The position numbers and the translations under genes are program-made. The notes below the pieces were generated by a model. It saw only the letters and a list, made by a program, of their open reading frames with translations, did not search any database and was not told where the DNA came from. From Kistimonas asteriae (GTDB lineage Bacteria > Pseudomonadota > Gammaproteobacteria > Pseudomonadales > Endozoicomonadaceae), in the NCBI RefSeq assembly GCF_018263925.1, contig NZ_JAEVHF010000017.1, positions 58,312 to 122,311 of the forward strand: a stretch of 64,000 bases of DNA. The letters run 5' to 3'. This document shows positions 49,150-57,415 of the stretch, piece by piece; the first letter of the stretch is position 1, and the number at the start of each line of letters is the position of its first letter.

Positions 49150-50301
49150 TCAACCTTCCGCGGCGGTTTCATCCTGCAGCAACTGCCGACGGCACGTTAG
49201 AAAGGCCCCCAGCGTGGCAATGGCTGCACCCGAGACAACCAGTATCAGCGTATCAGCAAAACCCAGGAAACCGGGGCGATAATCACTCTGGTAAAGACGC
49301 AGTAAATCATCCACCGCGCCGGACGCCATCAGGAACAGGATACCGGACAGCAACCAGGCCATCATTGCACCCAGTACGCCATACCAGAATCCGGTGTAGA
49401 CAAACGGCAGCATGATATAACCGTCTGTACCGCCCACCAGCCGGATCACCCGGATCTCATCCATTCTCGCCGTCACCAGCAGACGGATGGTATTGCCCAC
49501 CGCCAGCAACAAGGCCACAGCGAGAATGGACGCCAATCCCCAGGTCGCCTGACGCCCAAGATTCAGGATGGCATGGACGCGTTCCACCCAATCACGATCC
49601 AGACGGACCACATCGACCTGTGGCAATCGTGACAGACGCTCCTGAAGCGCGACAAGCTGGGTCGGCGCCAAAGATAGCTCCGGGGTCACTTCCAGTACCG
49701 CCGGCAGAGGATTCTTACCCAACTGCCGAACCAGGCCGGCCAGCCCAGACTGCTGCTCGAATTCCGCCAGCCCCTGCTGTGCAGAAATGTAGGTAACCGA
49801 TTCAACGCCGGGCTCCTTCAACAACGCCTGCTGCAATTGCCGGCTTTGCTGTTCGCTGGCATCGAGCTTCAGAAACAACGATAAGCGGGCAACGCCCTGC
49901 CAGCCGCCTGCCAGGGTTTCGATATTACTCAGCGAGACATAAAGAAGCGTGGGCAGCGACAGCGATATCCCCAATACCAGAATCGTCATCAAACTGGCCA
50001 ACGGTGTCGCCATCAGACGGGAAAAGGCTTCCCCTGCGACCCGCTTTTGCAGAATGAAAAACCGACGTAACCCTGCCCCATTACGCCGCTCCCGCACCAC
50101 TGGCTTGGGGGGCGCCGGATGGGATGGCTGATGGGCGGGCGCTTTCTGTCGATGTTTACTTTCACGACTCCGTCCATCGGATACGATGGACGCTTCACGC
50201 CAGGTGGTCACAGCCTGCTTCCGGGCTCGCTCACGCCCACGCTTCTCTGACGCTTTGCGCTGCTGGTTCGATGGCTTTCGCTTGAATAAAGAACCGATCA
50301 T
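49150..50301 (-). CDS. ftsX: Cell division protein FtsX
   Basis: 383 residues, four membrane segments with a large periplasmic loop between 1 and 2. A long, very basic N-terminal extension (about 80 residues: KRGRERARKQAVTTW, then HQPSHPAPPKPVVRERR) precedes the first helix (MTILVLGISLSLPTLLYVSL). The usual ARMDEIRVIRLVGGTDGYI segment is present. With FtsE it forms the ABC-type complex that activates peptidoglycan amidases at the division site. It overlaps ftsE by 4 nt (ATGA). Confidence 0.93.
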   Translation of the reverse strand: MIGSLFKRKPSNQQRKASEKRGRERARKQAVTTWREASIVSDGRSRESKHRQKAPAHQPSHPAPPKPVVRERRNGAGLRRFFILQKRVAGEAFSRLMATPLASLMTILVLGISLSLPTLLYVSLSNIETLAGGWQGVARLSLFLKLDASEQQSRQLQQALLKEPGVESVTYISAQQGLAEFEQQSGLAGLVRQLGKNPLPAVLEVTPELSLAPTQLVALQERLSRLPQVDVVRLDRDWVERVHAILNLGRQATWGLASILAVALLLAVGNTIRLLVTARMDEIRVIRLVGGTDGYIMLPFVYTGFWYGVLGAMMAWLLSGILFLMASGAVDDLLRLYQSDYRPGFLGFADTLILVVSGAAIATLGAFLTCRRQLLQDETAAEG

Positions 50302-50972
50302 GCCGACACCACCTGACAGTCTCGGATCAATTGCCCCTGATCCAGGGTCAGTACACGCTTACCCATACGCTGTACCAGATCGAGATCATGGGTCGCCACC
50401 AGCACCGTCACACCCGCCTGATGAAAGTTATGGAACAGCTGCATAATCTCTTCCGAGAGTTCCGGGTCGAGGTTACCCGTCGGTTCATCCGCCAGCAGCA
50501 CCGGGGGTCGGTTGACCACAGCCCGGGCAATGCCGACCCGCTGTTGTTCACCGGTCGATAACGACAATGGATTCTGCTTTTCCTTGTTGAGCAGCCCCAC
50601 CATATCCAGCGCTGCCCTGACACGGCGTGCACCTTCCTCGGGCGAAAAGCCGGCGACCTGCAGGGGAATGGCCACGTTATCGAACACTGAACGGTCAAAC
50701 AGCAGCTGATGGTTCTGGAATACCACGCCGATATTGCGCCGCAACGAGGGAATCTGTGCCCGCCGCAGCTTGGACAACTGGTAACCACCGACCTGGATGG
50801 AACCCGACGTCGGCCGGTCCATCAGGATAATCAGTTTCAGCAGTGAGCTCTTACCCGCACCAGAGTGCCCCGTGAGAAAAGCCATCTCCCCTCGGTCCAG
50901 CCGAAAGCTGATCTGGTTTAATCCCACGTGACCATTGGGGTAACGCTTGGTGATAGTGTCAAAATGAATCAT
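50298..50972 (-). CDS. ftsE: Cell division ATP-binding protein FtsE
   Basis: 224 residues from the ATG at 50972 (MIHFDTITKRYPNGHVG); an ATG six codons upstream lacks support. Walker A GHSGAGKSS at 35-43, signature LSTGEQQRVGIARA, Walker B VLLADEPTGNLD. ATPase of the FtsEX complex. Follows ftsY by about 75 nt. Confidence 0.96.
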   Translation of the reverse strand: MIHFDTITKRYPNGHVGLNQISFRLDRGEMAFLTGHSGAGKSSLLKLIILMDRPTSGSIQVGGYQLSKLRRAQIPSLRRNIGVVFQNHQLLFDRSVFDNVAIPLQVAGFSPEEGARRVRAALDMVGLLNKEKQNPLSLSTGEQQRVGIARAVVNRPPVLLADEPTGNLDPELSEEIMQLFHNFHQAGVTVLVATHDLDLVQRMGKRVLTLDQGQLIRDCQVVSA

Positions 50973-51046
50973 GTTTGTCGGGTCCGGCATGGACCGGGCG
51001 TCCCGGTGTTATCATGAATGCAACACCCGACGCCCCCATCTCCCTG

Positions 51047-52405
51047 TTATTGAAACTCGGTATCGGCAAACAAGGCATCCACAAACTCCGCCGCCTTGAA
51101 AGGCCGCAGATCATCAATCTGCTCCCCAACGCCCAGAAAACGGATCGGCAACTGCATCTGACGTGCAAGGGCAAAGACGACCCCGCCCTTGGCGGTGCCA
51201 TCCAGCTTGGTCAACGCCATGCCCGTCACCTGGACGGTATCATTGAAGAGCTTGGCCTGGCTGAGGGCATTCTGGCCAGTGCCGGCATCCATCACCAGCA
51301 AGACTTCGTGCGGCGCCGCCTCATCCAGTTTGCCTAACACCCGCTTGACCTTTTTCAGCTCTTCCATCAGGTGTTCTTTGTTATGCAGACGACCAGCGGT
51401 ATCGGCAATCAGAACATCCGCGCCACGGGCTTTTGCGGCTTCGAAAGCATCGTAAATCACAGAGGCGCTGTCTGCACCGGTATGCTGAGCAATCACCGGG
51501 ATCTGGTTGCGATCACCCCAGACCTGCAGCTGCTCAACAGCGGCTGCACGGAAGGTATCCCCGGCCGCCAGCATCACCTTGCGACCTTCTTTCTGAAGGC
51601 GTTTGGCCATCTTACCGATGGTGGTGGTCTTGCCCACACCATTTACCCCTACAACCAGGATGACATAGGGTTGGCGGCTCTGGTCAATCACCAGGGGTTT
51701 ATCGGCTGGTTCCAGGATCTTAGCCAGTTCGACCTTGAGCGCCGTCATCAGGGCATCGGCGTCATCCAACTCCTTGTATTTGACCCGTTCCGTCAAGCCG
51801 GCCATGATGTCGCGGGTGGCTTCCACCCCGACATCCGCCATGACCAGCTCGGTTTCCAGGTCTTCCATCAGCTCATCATCGATCTCTTTCTTACCGATAA
51901 AGAGCGTGGCGACACCTTCCACCAGGGAAGCCCGGGTCTTGGTTAACCCCTTTTTCATCCGGCTGAAGAAACCACCATCGGCCTGCTCCGGCTCGACCTC
52001 AGGCTGAGCAACAAGCTCTGGTACAACGCCCTGTTCCGCGGGCACAGCGGTCTGTACAGATGCCTGCGGAACGTCCGGTGCAGCGGGCACTGCCGCCTGA
52101 ACAGGTGCCTGTGGCACTTCCGGCACCACGACCTTTGGCGCTACATCTGCAACATCAGGAGCCTTGTCGGCGACTACCTGCTCTGCAGGGGATTCGGGCT
52201 TCGGGTCTATCGTCGGTTCACGTTTTTCGACAGACTCAGCCACTGGAGGTTGATGACCCTCCGCAATGGCCGACTCTGGCGCTACAGGCTTTTCGGTTTC
52301 CGGCTGGTTTTCAGCAGCCGGTTGCGGTGCGACGGTTTCGTCTTTCTTGCCCCAAGGCCAGAAACGGCGTTTTTCCGCACCATTTTCATCTTTTTTGCCA
52401 AACAT
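51047..52405 (-). CDS. ftsY: Signal recognition particle receptor FtsY
   Basis: 452 residues. Acidic, Pro/Ala/Val/Glu-rich A domain (1-145) with an imperfect internal repeat (PQAPVQAAVPA / PQASVQTAVPA at 98-122), then the N domain and GTPase G domain: GVNGVGKT at 253-260, DTAGR and TKLDGTAKGG. It docks ribosome-SRP complexes on the inner membrane. Confidence 0.97.
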   Translation of the reverse strand: MFGKKDENGAEKRRFWPWGKKDETVAPQPAAENQPETEKPVAPESAIAEGHQPPVAESVEKREPTIDPKPESPAEQVVADKAPDVADVAPKVVVPEVPQAPVQAAVPAAPDVPQASVQTAVPAEQGVVPELVAQPEVEPEQADGGFFSRMKKGLTKTRASLVEGVATLFIGKKEIDDELMEDLETELVMADVGVEATRDIMAGLTERVKYKELDDADALMTALKVELAKILEPADKPLVIDQSRQPYVILVVGVNGVGKTTTIGKMAKRLQKEGRKVMLAAGDTFRAAAVEQLQVWGDRNQIPVIAQHTGADSASVIYDAFEAAKARGADVLIADTAGRLHNKEHLMEELKKVKRVLGKLDEAAPHEVLLVMDAGTGQNALSQAKLFNDTVQVTGMALTKLDGTAKGGVVFALARQMQLPIRFLGVGEQIDDLRPFKAAEFVDALFADTEFQ

Positions 52406-52617
52406 CGTCGTTACTTGATTATCGAGCTGAGTGGACGTTGTTGCGGACCGGAATCGACGCAGATTCAGCGGCAGGCAAAAACAACGTGGAAGATAACTGC
52501 AATCCTACCATTTGTACCGGCTTGAAACGATATTAGTCGACATTAAGTCCTGCATTTCATACCCAATCCTGAGCCATGCTAGAATCGCCGCCCAATGCCA
52601 ACTGACCCGAACGCAAC

Positions 52618-53208
52618 ATGAAACATACACGTGGCCGTCAGCAGTCCCATGCCGGTGGCGGCCAGCTACGCATTATTGGCGGCACCTGGCGAAGCCGGAA
52701 ACTCCCCGTCGCCGATGTCGAAGGATTACGCCCCACGCCTGACCGGGTGCGGGAAACCCTGTTTAACTGGCTGACCGGCTGGGTCGCTGATGCCCGCTGC
52801 CTGGATGCCTTTTCCGGGACCGGCGCCCTGGGCCTGGAAGCGTTATCCCGAGGCGCCAGCGAGACCGTATTCCTTGAATATTCAGCCAAAGCTGCACAAA
52901 CCCTGAAAAACAACCTGCAAGCCCTTCGCTCCGAGAACGCCCGGGTTGAACAAACCGATGCCCTGCAATGGCTCAGCCGTCCAGCGTTACAGACATTTAA
53001 CCTGGTATTTCTGGACCCGCCCTTTCGCAAACAACTGCTGCAGCCGGTGTGCGAGCAGTTACAATCCAACGGCTGGCTGGCGCAGGACGCACTGGTCTAT
53101 GTGGAAGCAGAAAAAGAGCTGAGCCCATTACCCGTACCCGCCAACTGGGAACTGTGGAAAGAGAAAAGTGCCGGCCAGGTGATTTCCTGCCTCTATCGCG
53201 TTGTATAA
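52618..53208 (+). CDS. rsmD: 16S rRNA (guanine-966-N2)-methyltransferase
   Basis: 196 residues. SAM motif I LDAFSGTGALGLEALSRG and catalytic LDPPF, plus the N-terminal LRIIGGTWRSRKLP of RsmD. Modifies G966 of 16S rRNA during 30S assembly. Divergent from ftsY, the usual arrangement. Confidence 0.95.
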   Translation: MKHTRGRQQSHAGGGQLRIIGGTWRSRKLPVADVEGLRPTPDRVRETLFNWLTGWVADARCLDAFSGTGALGLEALSRGASETVFLEYSAKAAQTLKNNLQALRSENARVEQTDALQWLSRPALQTFNLVFLDPPFRKQLLQPVCEQLQSNGWLAQDALVYVEAEKELSPLPVPANWELWKEKSAGQVISCLYRVV

Positions 53209-53214
53209 GATTTC

Positions 53215-53239
53215 TCAGGCAGGCTGACGCTCTGCCTGA
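53215..53239. terminator. Hairpin after rsmD, possible terminator
   Basis: TCAGGCAG / CTGCCTGA 8-bp stem with a 9-nt loop, 6 nt after the rsmD stop. Only a weak T stretch follows. Same arms as the hairpin after the hdeA-like gene. Confidence 0.45.
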
Positions 53240-53309
53240 TCATATTGTTATGGCATCATAGCCCAACAAACAGAGAATCTTCCGAATACTCACGGTCAGG
53301 ACTACCAGC

Positions 53310-54347
53310 ATGGGAACCTCTCGCACTGCCTCTGATGCGCCGTTCAAGCCTGCCTGGTGGCTACCCGGGCCGCATCTGCAGACTCTGTGGTCGCCCCTGC
53401 TGAAGCGCCAGCCCATGCCTCACCGAACACGGGAAAAGCTGATACTGCCTGACGGGGACTTTATCAACCTGGACTGGTGCGGCCATGCCCAGGGACAACC
53501 ACTGATCATCCTGCTGCATGGCCTGACAGGCTGTTCACGCTCCAAATATATTCTCGGCCTGCAGGCTGCGCTGCTGGCACAGGGCTACCAGAGTGTCGCC
53601 ATGAACTTCCGCGGCTGCGGGGGAGAAGTGAACCATCACACCAAAGGGTATCACTCCGGTATTTCAGAGGATCTGGACGCTGTTGCCAACCAGCTGGCTG
53701 AGCGCTACCCCAACCGCCCCCTGGGGGCTGTCGGTTTTTCACTGGGCGGGAATGTCCTGCTCAAATATCTCGGAGAACAACAGGCGACAACGCCATTGAC
53801 ATGCGCTGTCGCAGTCTCCGTCCCCTTTGAGCTTTCCCGCAGCTCGGAACGCATCAACCAAGGATTCTCCCGCGCCTACCGTAACCGGCTGCTGCGCGAC
53901 ATGATGGGTTACATCACCCGGAAGAAACAGCATTTCCACCAGCAACAGAGGCATGAGCTGCTGGAAACGCTGGAGGCGCTGGGCGATGTCGAATCCATCA
54001 AAACCTTTCAGGACTTCGATCACCAGTTCACAGCGCCGCTGCACGGTTTTGAGAGCGGGGAAGCGTATTATGCCTGCTGCAGTTCCCGCCAGTTCCTGCC
54101 TTCCATCCAGATACCGATGCTGATTATTCACGCCATGGATGACCCATTTGTTTTCGCATCCTCCATTCCAGAAAAAACGGAACTCTCAGCATCGACACAA
54201 CTGGAATTAGCCCCCCGTGGCGGCCATGTGGGCTTCGTCACAGGATCGCCCCTGAAACCACGCTACTGGCTTGAGGAGCGTATCCCTGCCTGGCTGAAAG
54301 AACAGCTATCAGATCACACATCCAAACAGTCTGCGGCTCACTTGTAG
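53310..54347 (+). CDS. YheT-like alpha/beta hydrolase
   Basis: 345 residues, COG0429 hydrolase. Start pattern KPAWWLPGPHLQTLWSPLL; nucleophile elbow GFSLGGNVLLKYLGE; oxyanion LLHGLTGCS; late Asp and His (MDDPFVF; RGGHVGFV). Probably an esterase with an acyl substrate; E. coli YheT has no settled role. Overlaps the convergent Dps-like gene by 10 nt. Confidence 0.88.
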   Translation: MGTSRTASDAPFKPAWWLPGPHLQTLWSPLLKRQPMPHRTREKLILPDGDFINLDWCGHAQGQPLIILLHGLTGCSRSKYILGLQAALLAQGYQSVAMNFRGCGGEVNHHTKGYHSGISEDLDAVANQLAERYPNRPLGAVGFSLGGNVLLKYLGEQQATTPLTCAVAVSVPFELSRSSERINQGFSRAYRNRLLRDMMGYITRKKQHFHQQQRHELLETLEALGDVESIKTFQDFDHQFTAPLHGFESGEAYYACCSSRQFLPSIQIPMLIIHAMDDPFVFASSIPEKTELSASTQLELAPRGGHVGFVTGSPLKPRYWLEERIPAWLKEQLSDHTSKQSAAHL

Positions 54348-54826
54348 GTTTTTGTGGGGAGGTGGGATTCCACCAGCCAGAGCAACTTATCGATTTCACG
54401 GGCCCGTGATGTCAGCAGATCGGCGGATATCACATCGCCCTGCTCATCAACACTGCCGATGACTCGTACACACTCACTGGTGAAAAAGGCCAGCCGTTCG
54501 CTGATGACCTCAATATGCCGATCGATGGAATCGACGTCATGAGGATAAGGCAACAGGTTGGAATGCTCTGCCGCCATCTGAAGCGTACCACGGGGTCTAA
54601 CGCCCAGCTGTGCGATCCGCTCTGCAATGTCATCCACTGCGTCACTGACGCAGGACGCCACGTCATCCAGCAGTCGGTGGACAGAAAGAAACTCCCGACC
54701 CGCCAGCGTCCAGTGGGACTCCTTGATTTGAAGATACAGGTCTAGTCCACAATAGAGCAGCGTCTGCAGCTCCCCGGAGGAGTGCAGTTTGACATCGTCC
54801 TTCAATGCTTCATAGGTATGCGTCAT
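54338..54826 (-). CDS. Dps-like ferritin / DNA-binding stress protein
   Basis: 162 residues from the ATG at 54826, GGAG 9 nt upstream; a frame to 54889 adds a doubtful leader. The Dps inter-subunit ferroxidase set is complete: His38 (KESHWTL), His50, Asp54, Asp65 and Glu69 (DDIAERIAQLG), at the spacing of E. coli Dps His51/His63/Asp67/Asp78/Glu82. It stores iron and removes peroxide. It lacks a Lys-rich N-terminal tail, so DNA binding is uncertain. Confidence 0.87.
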   Translation of the reverse strand: MTHTYEALKDDVKLHSSGELQTLLYCGLDLYLQIKESHWTLAGREFLSVHRLLDDVASCVSDAVDDIAERIAQLGVRPRGTLQMAAEHSNLLPYPHDVDSIDRHIEVISERLAFFTSECVRVIGSVDEQGDVISADLLTSRAREIDKLLWLVESHLPTKTYK

Positions 54827-55061
54827 AAGACAAACTCCGTCATACCCCCTCATGATCGTGCCCAAGCTCATCCTGAGGAATGACAACACAGTTATTAGTC
54901 AGTCGTTATCATCCAGTCGTATAAAGAAGCATTTAGGAGAAAACGGGCATTTCTGCAAAATAAATCATGCTGAAACGCGGCACTGGATAGAGAAATGACG
55001 TCCAATCCAGGATGTAAAAGTTTCCTACAATTAACGACAGGTCGTCAGGAATAGCGCTTCG

Positions 55062-56576
55062 ATGGAATCGATTTCTCGGCTAATAAAAACCGGCATCACA
55101 ACCGTTGGGCAGCCCTTTCTGGCCTTCGGCGCATGGTTGCGACGGAAAGTTGCCAGCCTGAGAAACGTCCGGCGGCAACACGTCATTGATCCCTCGGAAA
55201 ACAACAGCGACACCACCGCAGTGCAGGATCGCCAGATCACCCTCAGCGATAATCAACAACCAGAAGGTGATTCCGATACTTCCACTGACAATGAAAATGA
55301 TACGGATAGTGACTGGGATATGTGTGACGATGCGGACAGTGAAACGGTCATTGATCGGTTGCTGACCAATATGCAAGGCTGCAGCGGATTGACACTCTGT
55401 GAGCATCTCAGGCAGTTAGCTCAAAAGATGCCTAGCGGGGAAATACAGGAAGTGCTTTACAGTGCCTGCCAGGATATCGCCAATGAATGTTTATCTGCCG
55501 ATCGCCTTGATGACTACCAGCTGTCGATATTATTAAGCCACCGATTGATCAACCGACATAAATCCTCACTGATATACGCTTTAGATAATGCGCGCAAACC
55601 GCTTGATCCGCCGTTAGAACCCAACACTACCCGTGAAAGTGAATGGAGTCGGCAATACCACGACGACATGCAGTCATTGGCTGATGGCCTCACGCGAAAC
55701 GCTACCCGATATGCCTCAGAAAAATACCCTAATAACGCTATTGTCTGTTCATGCAAGATGCTCGCTGACCATTATGAGAAAATGGAAAATGATGCTGAGT
55801 ATGACGCAGCCCTCTCGGCGGCATATAAGTTTCTTGAACAGTTAACCGACTCAGTCAATAACACTGATCTTTCCGATAAGCGCAAACGCTGGCTAAGGAA
55901 AGAAGCCGATACACAGCAAGACAAACTGGCCCAAATTTCACTGCAACGACTGCCGACGTTATTCCATCAAGGTACCAGCAACGGCCAAATAAAACCTGAG
56001 TTGCTAGGGCTGGATAAGGCCTCGGCTGAAGACTGGGACGACACCCTCAAGTACACGAATGGATTGTCACCTTTTGGGCAAGAGTTTGAAGGTGATTGCC
56101 GACGAGACGATTACATACTTGCCGACGATTCACAGAATGCCGTCATCTATAGATCGAAAGAAAATGCTCTGACTGAAGCCGACCTGAAGCGTTTTACCGG
56201 CGACGATACAATCGCAGAAACACTATCCAAAATGGCTACCCAGACCTTTCCTTCTTATATGACCGCTCTGGAAACTGCGCGTTTACAGCAAATCACCCCC
56301 TTACATATCACGGCCATGGTTGATGAGAAGTATTGCCGCAAACAATGCACCATCACCCAACACAGCAATGGTGATTATTCCATCGGGTATCGCATCACAT
56401 CAACCCGCCCAGACTGCTTTGCACATAACACACTGGTGAATCTTTCTGGCGTGGAATACACACTCTTTTCCCAGGCAACCTTTGATGGCGAACATCTGAA
56501 ACGAGGGACATTGGTTGCAACCAAACCGATCGTTCAAATCACCTATAGGGAGATAGAGACAATACAGACAAATTAA
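55062..56576 (+). CDS. Orphan protein with acidic N-terminal region
   Basis: 504 residues, no family recognised. Residues 1-40 are amphipathic and basic (LIKTGITTVGQPFLAFGAWL then RRKVASLRNVRR). Residues 45-95 are very acidic (DSDTSTDNENDTDSDWDM). The rest (100-504) is mixed helical and beta, with several Cys. There is no signal peptide or transmembrane span, and the ribosome site is weak. It is a solitary gene between the Dps-like gene and laoR, inside an otherwise conserved neighbourhood. Base composition is lower in GC than lao genes next to it. Confidence 0.65.
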   Translation: MESISRLIKTGITTVGQPFLAFGAWLRRKVASLRNVRRQHVIDPSENNSDTTAVQDRQITLSDNQQPEGDSDTSTDNENDTDSDWDMCDDADSETVIDRLLTNMQGCSGLTLCEHLRQLAQKMPSGEIQEVLYSACQDIANECLSADRLDDYQLSILLSHRLINRHKSSLIYALDNARKPLDPPLEPNTTRESEWSRQYHDDMQSLADGLTRNATRYASEKYPNNAIVCSCKMLADHYEKMENDAEYDAALSAAYKFLEQLTDSVNNTDLSDKRKRWLRKEADTQQDKLAQISLQRLPTLFHQGTSNGQIKPELLGLDKASAEDWDDTLKYTNGLSPFGQEFEGDCRRDDYILADDSQNAVIYRSKENALTEADLKRFTGDDTIAETLSKMATQTFPSYMTALETARLQQITPLHITAMVDEKYCRKQCTITQHSNGDYSIGYRITSTRPDCFAHNTLVNLSGVEYTLFSQATFDGEHLKRGTLVATKPIVQITYREIETIQTN

Positions 56577-56600
56577 CGTGTACTACCCTTTGGCTAGGAA

Positions 56601-57272
56601 TTACGGCATGAACCACTGATTGATCGGCACATAGAACTCTTCCAGCAATGCCTCAAAATCATTCCGGGCCTCATCAGTGACATAAGGTTTATCCAGCAAC
56701 AGTGCCTGATAGATAGCCCGCCGAATCGTATCCTTGGAAAATTGCCCCGCCCCGGCCGCCAAACCAGACCCCACAAAGCTGACCCAGGAGACAATCACCA
56801 GCCAGAGGTTGTAAGCCAGTGCCTCCAGCTCCCGCTCATCAATCACCATCACTCCACTGTCGATCAAACTGCGGTAGATCGTGATAATCCGCTGCACCGC
56901 AAAACCGGCCAGCTTTTCATACTCACTGCGAAGCACTTCCTCTGCGGCCAGGCGCTGCATATCACGATGCAGAAACCGGTAATGCCACATGGCCTGCAAC
57001 GCCGCTTCAAGGTAATGCCGTTTCGCACTGACATCCGCCTTCTGCCCGGGATCCGGCGGCGTCAGGAACGCCTGCACTTCATTGGAATACTGAACCAGCA
57101 GCTCCTGGATGATCGCGGTCTTGTTGCGGAAATGGTAATAGAGGTTCCCCGGTGAGATCCCGAGATGGGCGGCAATATGGTTGGTGGTCACCGCCTTCTC
57201 GCCCTGTTCATTAAACAGTTCACGTGCGGCTTCCAGTATCCGTTCCCGGGTTTTAACTGCTCGGTCTGACAT
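56601..57272 (-). CDS. laoR: TetR family regulator of the lao operon
   Basis: 223 residues. TetR helix-turn-helix at about 27-50 (VTTNHIAAHLGISPGNLYYH). Divergent from the aldehyde dehydrogenase gene with a 143-bp shared promoter region carrying a strong palindrome. This matches the P. aeruginosa laoR (PA0367) position, where LaoR represses the laoCBA genes. Symbol assigned by synteny and domain content; ligand unverified. Confidence 0.8.
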   Translation of the reverse strand: MSDRAVKTRERILEAARELFNEQGEKAVTTNHIAAHLGISPGNLYYHFRNKTAIIQELLVQYSNEVQAFLTPPDPGQKADVSAKRHYLEAALQAMWHYRFLHRDMQRLAAEEVLRSEYEKLAGFAVQRIITIYRSLIDSGVMVIDERELEALAYNLWLVIVSWVSFVGSGLAAGAGQFSKDTIRRAIYQALLLDKPYVTDEARNDFEALLEEFYVPINQWFMP

Positions 57273-57307
57273 CGGGCCTCGTTATTTCAAAGCGATTGTA
57301 AGGTCTG

Positions 57308-57336
57308 TTGACAGTTTAGAGTAATTGCTCTAATTT
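57308..57336 (+). promoter_or_regulatory. Near-consensus promoter of laoC
   Basis: TTGACA (57308-57313), a 17-bp spacer and TAATTT (57331-57336). The start of transcription should be near 57343, leaving about 70 nt before the laoC ATG. Confidence 0.7.
57316..57333. promoter_or_regulatory. Candidate LaoR operator
   Basis: TTAGAGTAATTGCTCTAA, perfect 6-bp arms with a 6-bp centre, occupying the spacer and first bases of the -10 box of the laoC promoter. The position is ideal for repression by the divergent TetR protein. Confidence 0.7.
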
Positions 57337-57415
57337 TCTCAACACTCATTCGTAAAACACAACAATAACAAAATAATGCCTGCACTGACGGCGGGCCGAC
57401 AACGAGGATCACAGG

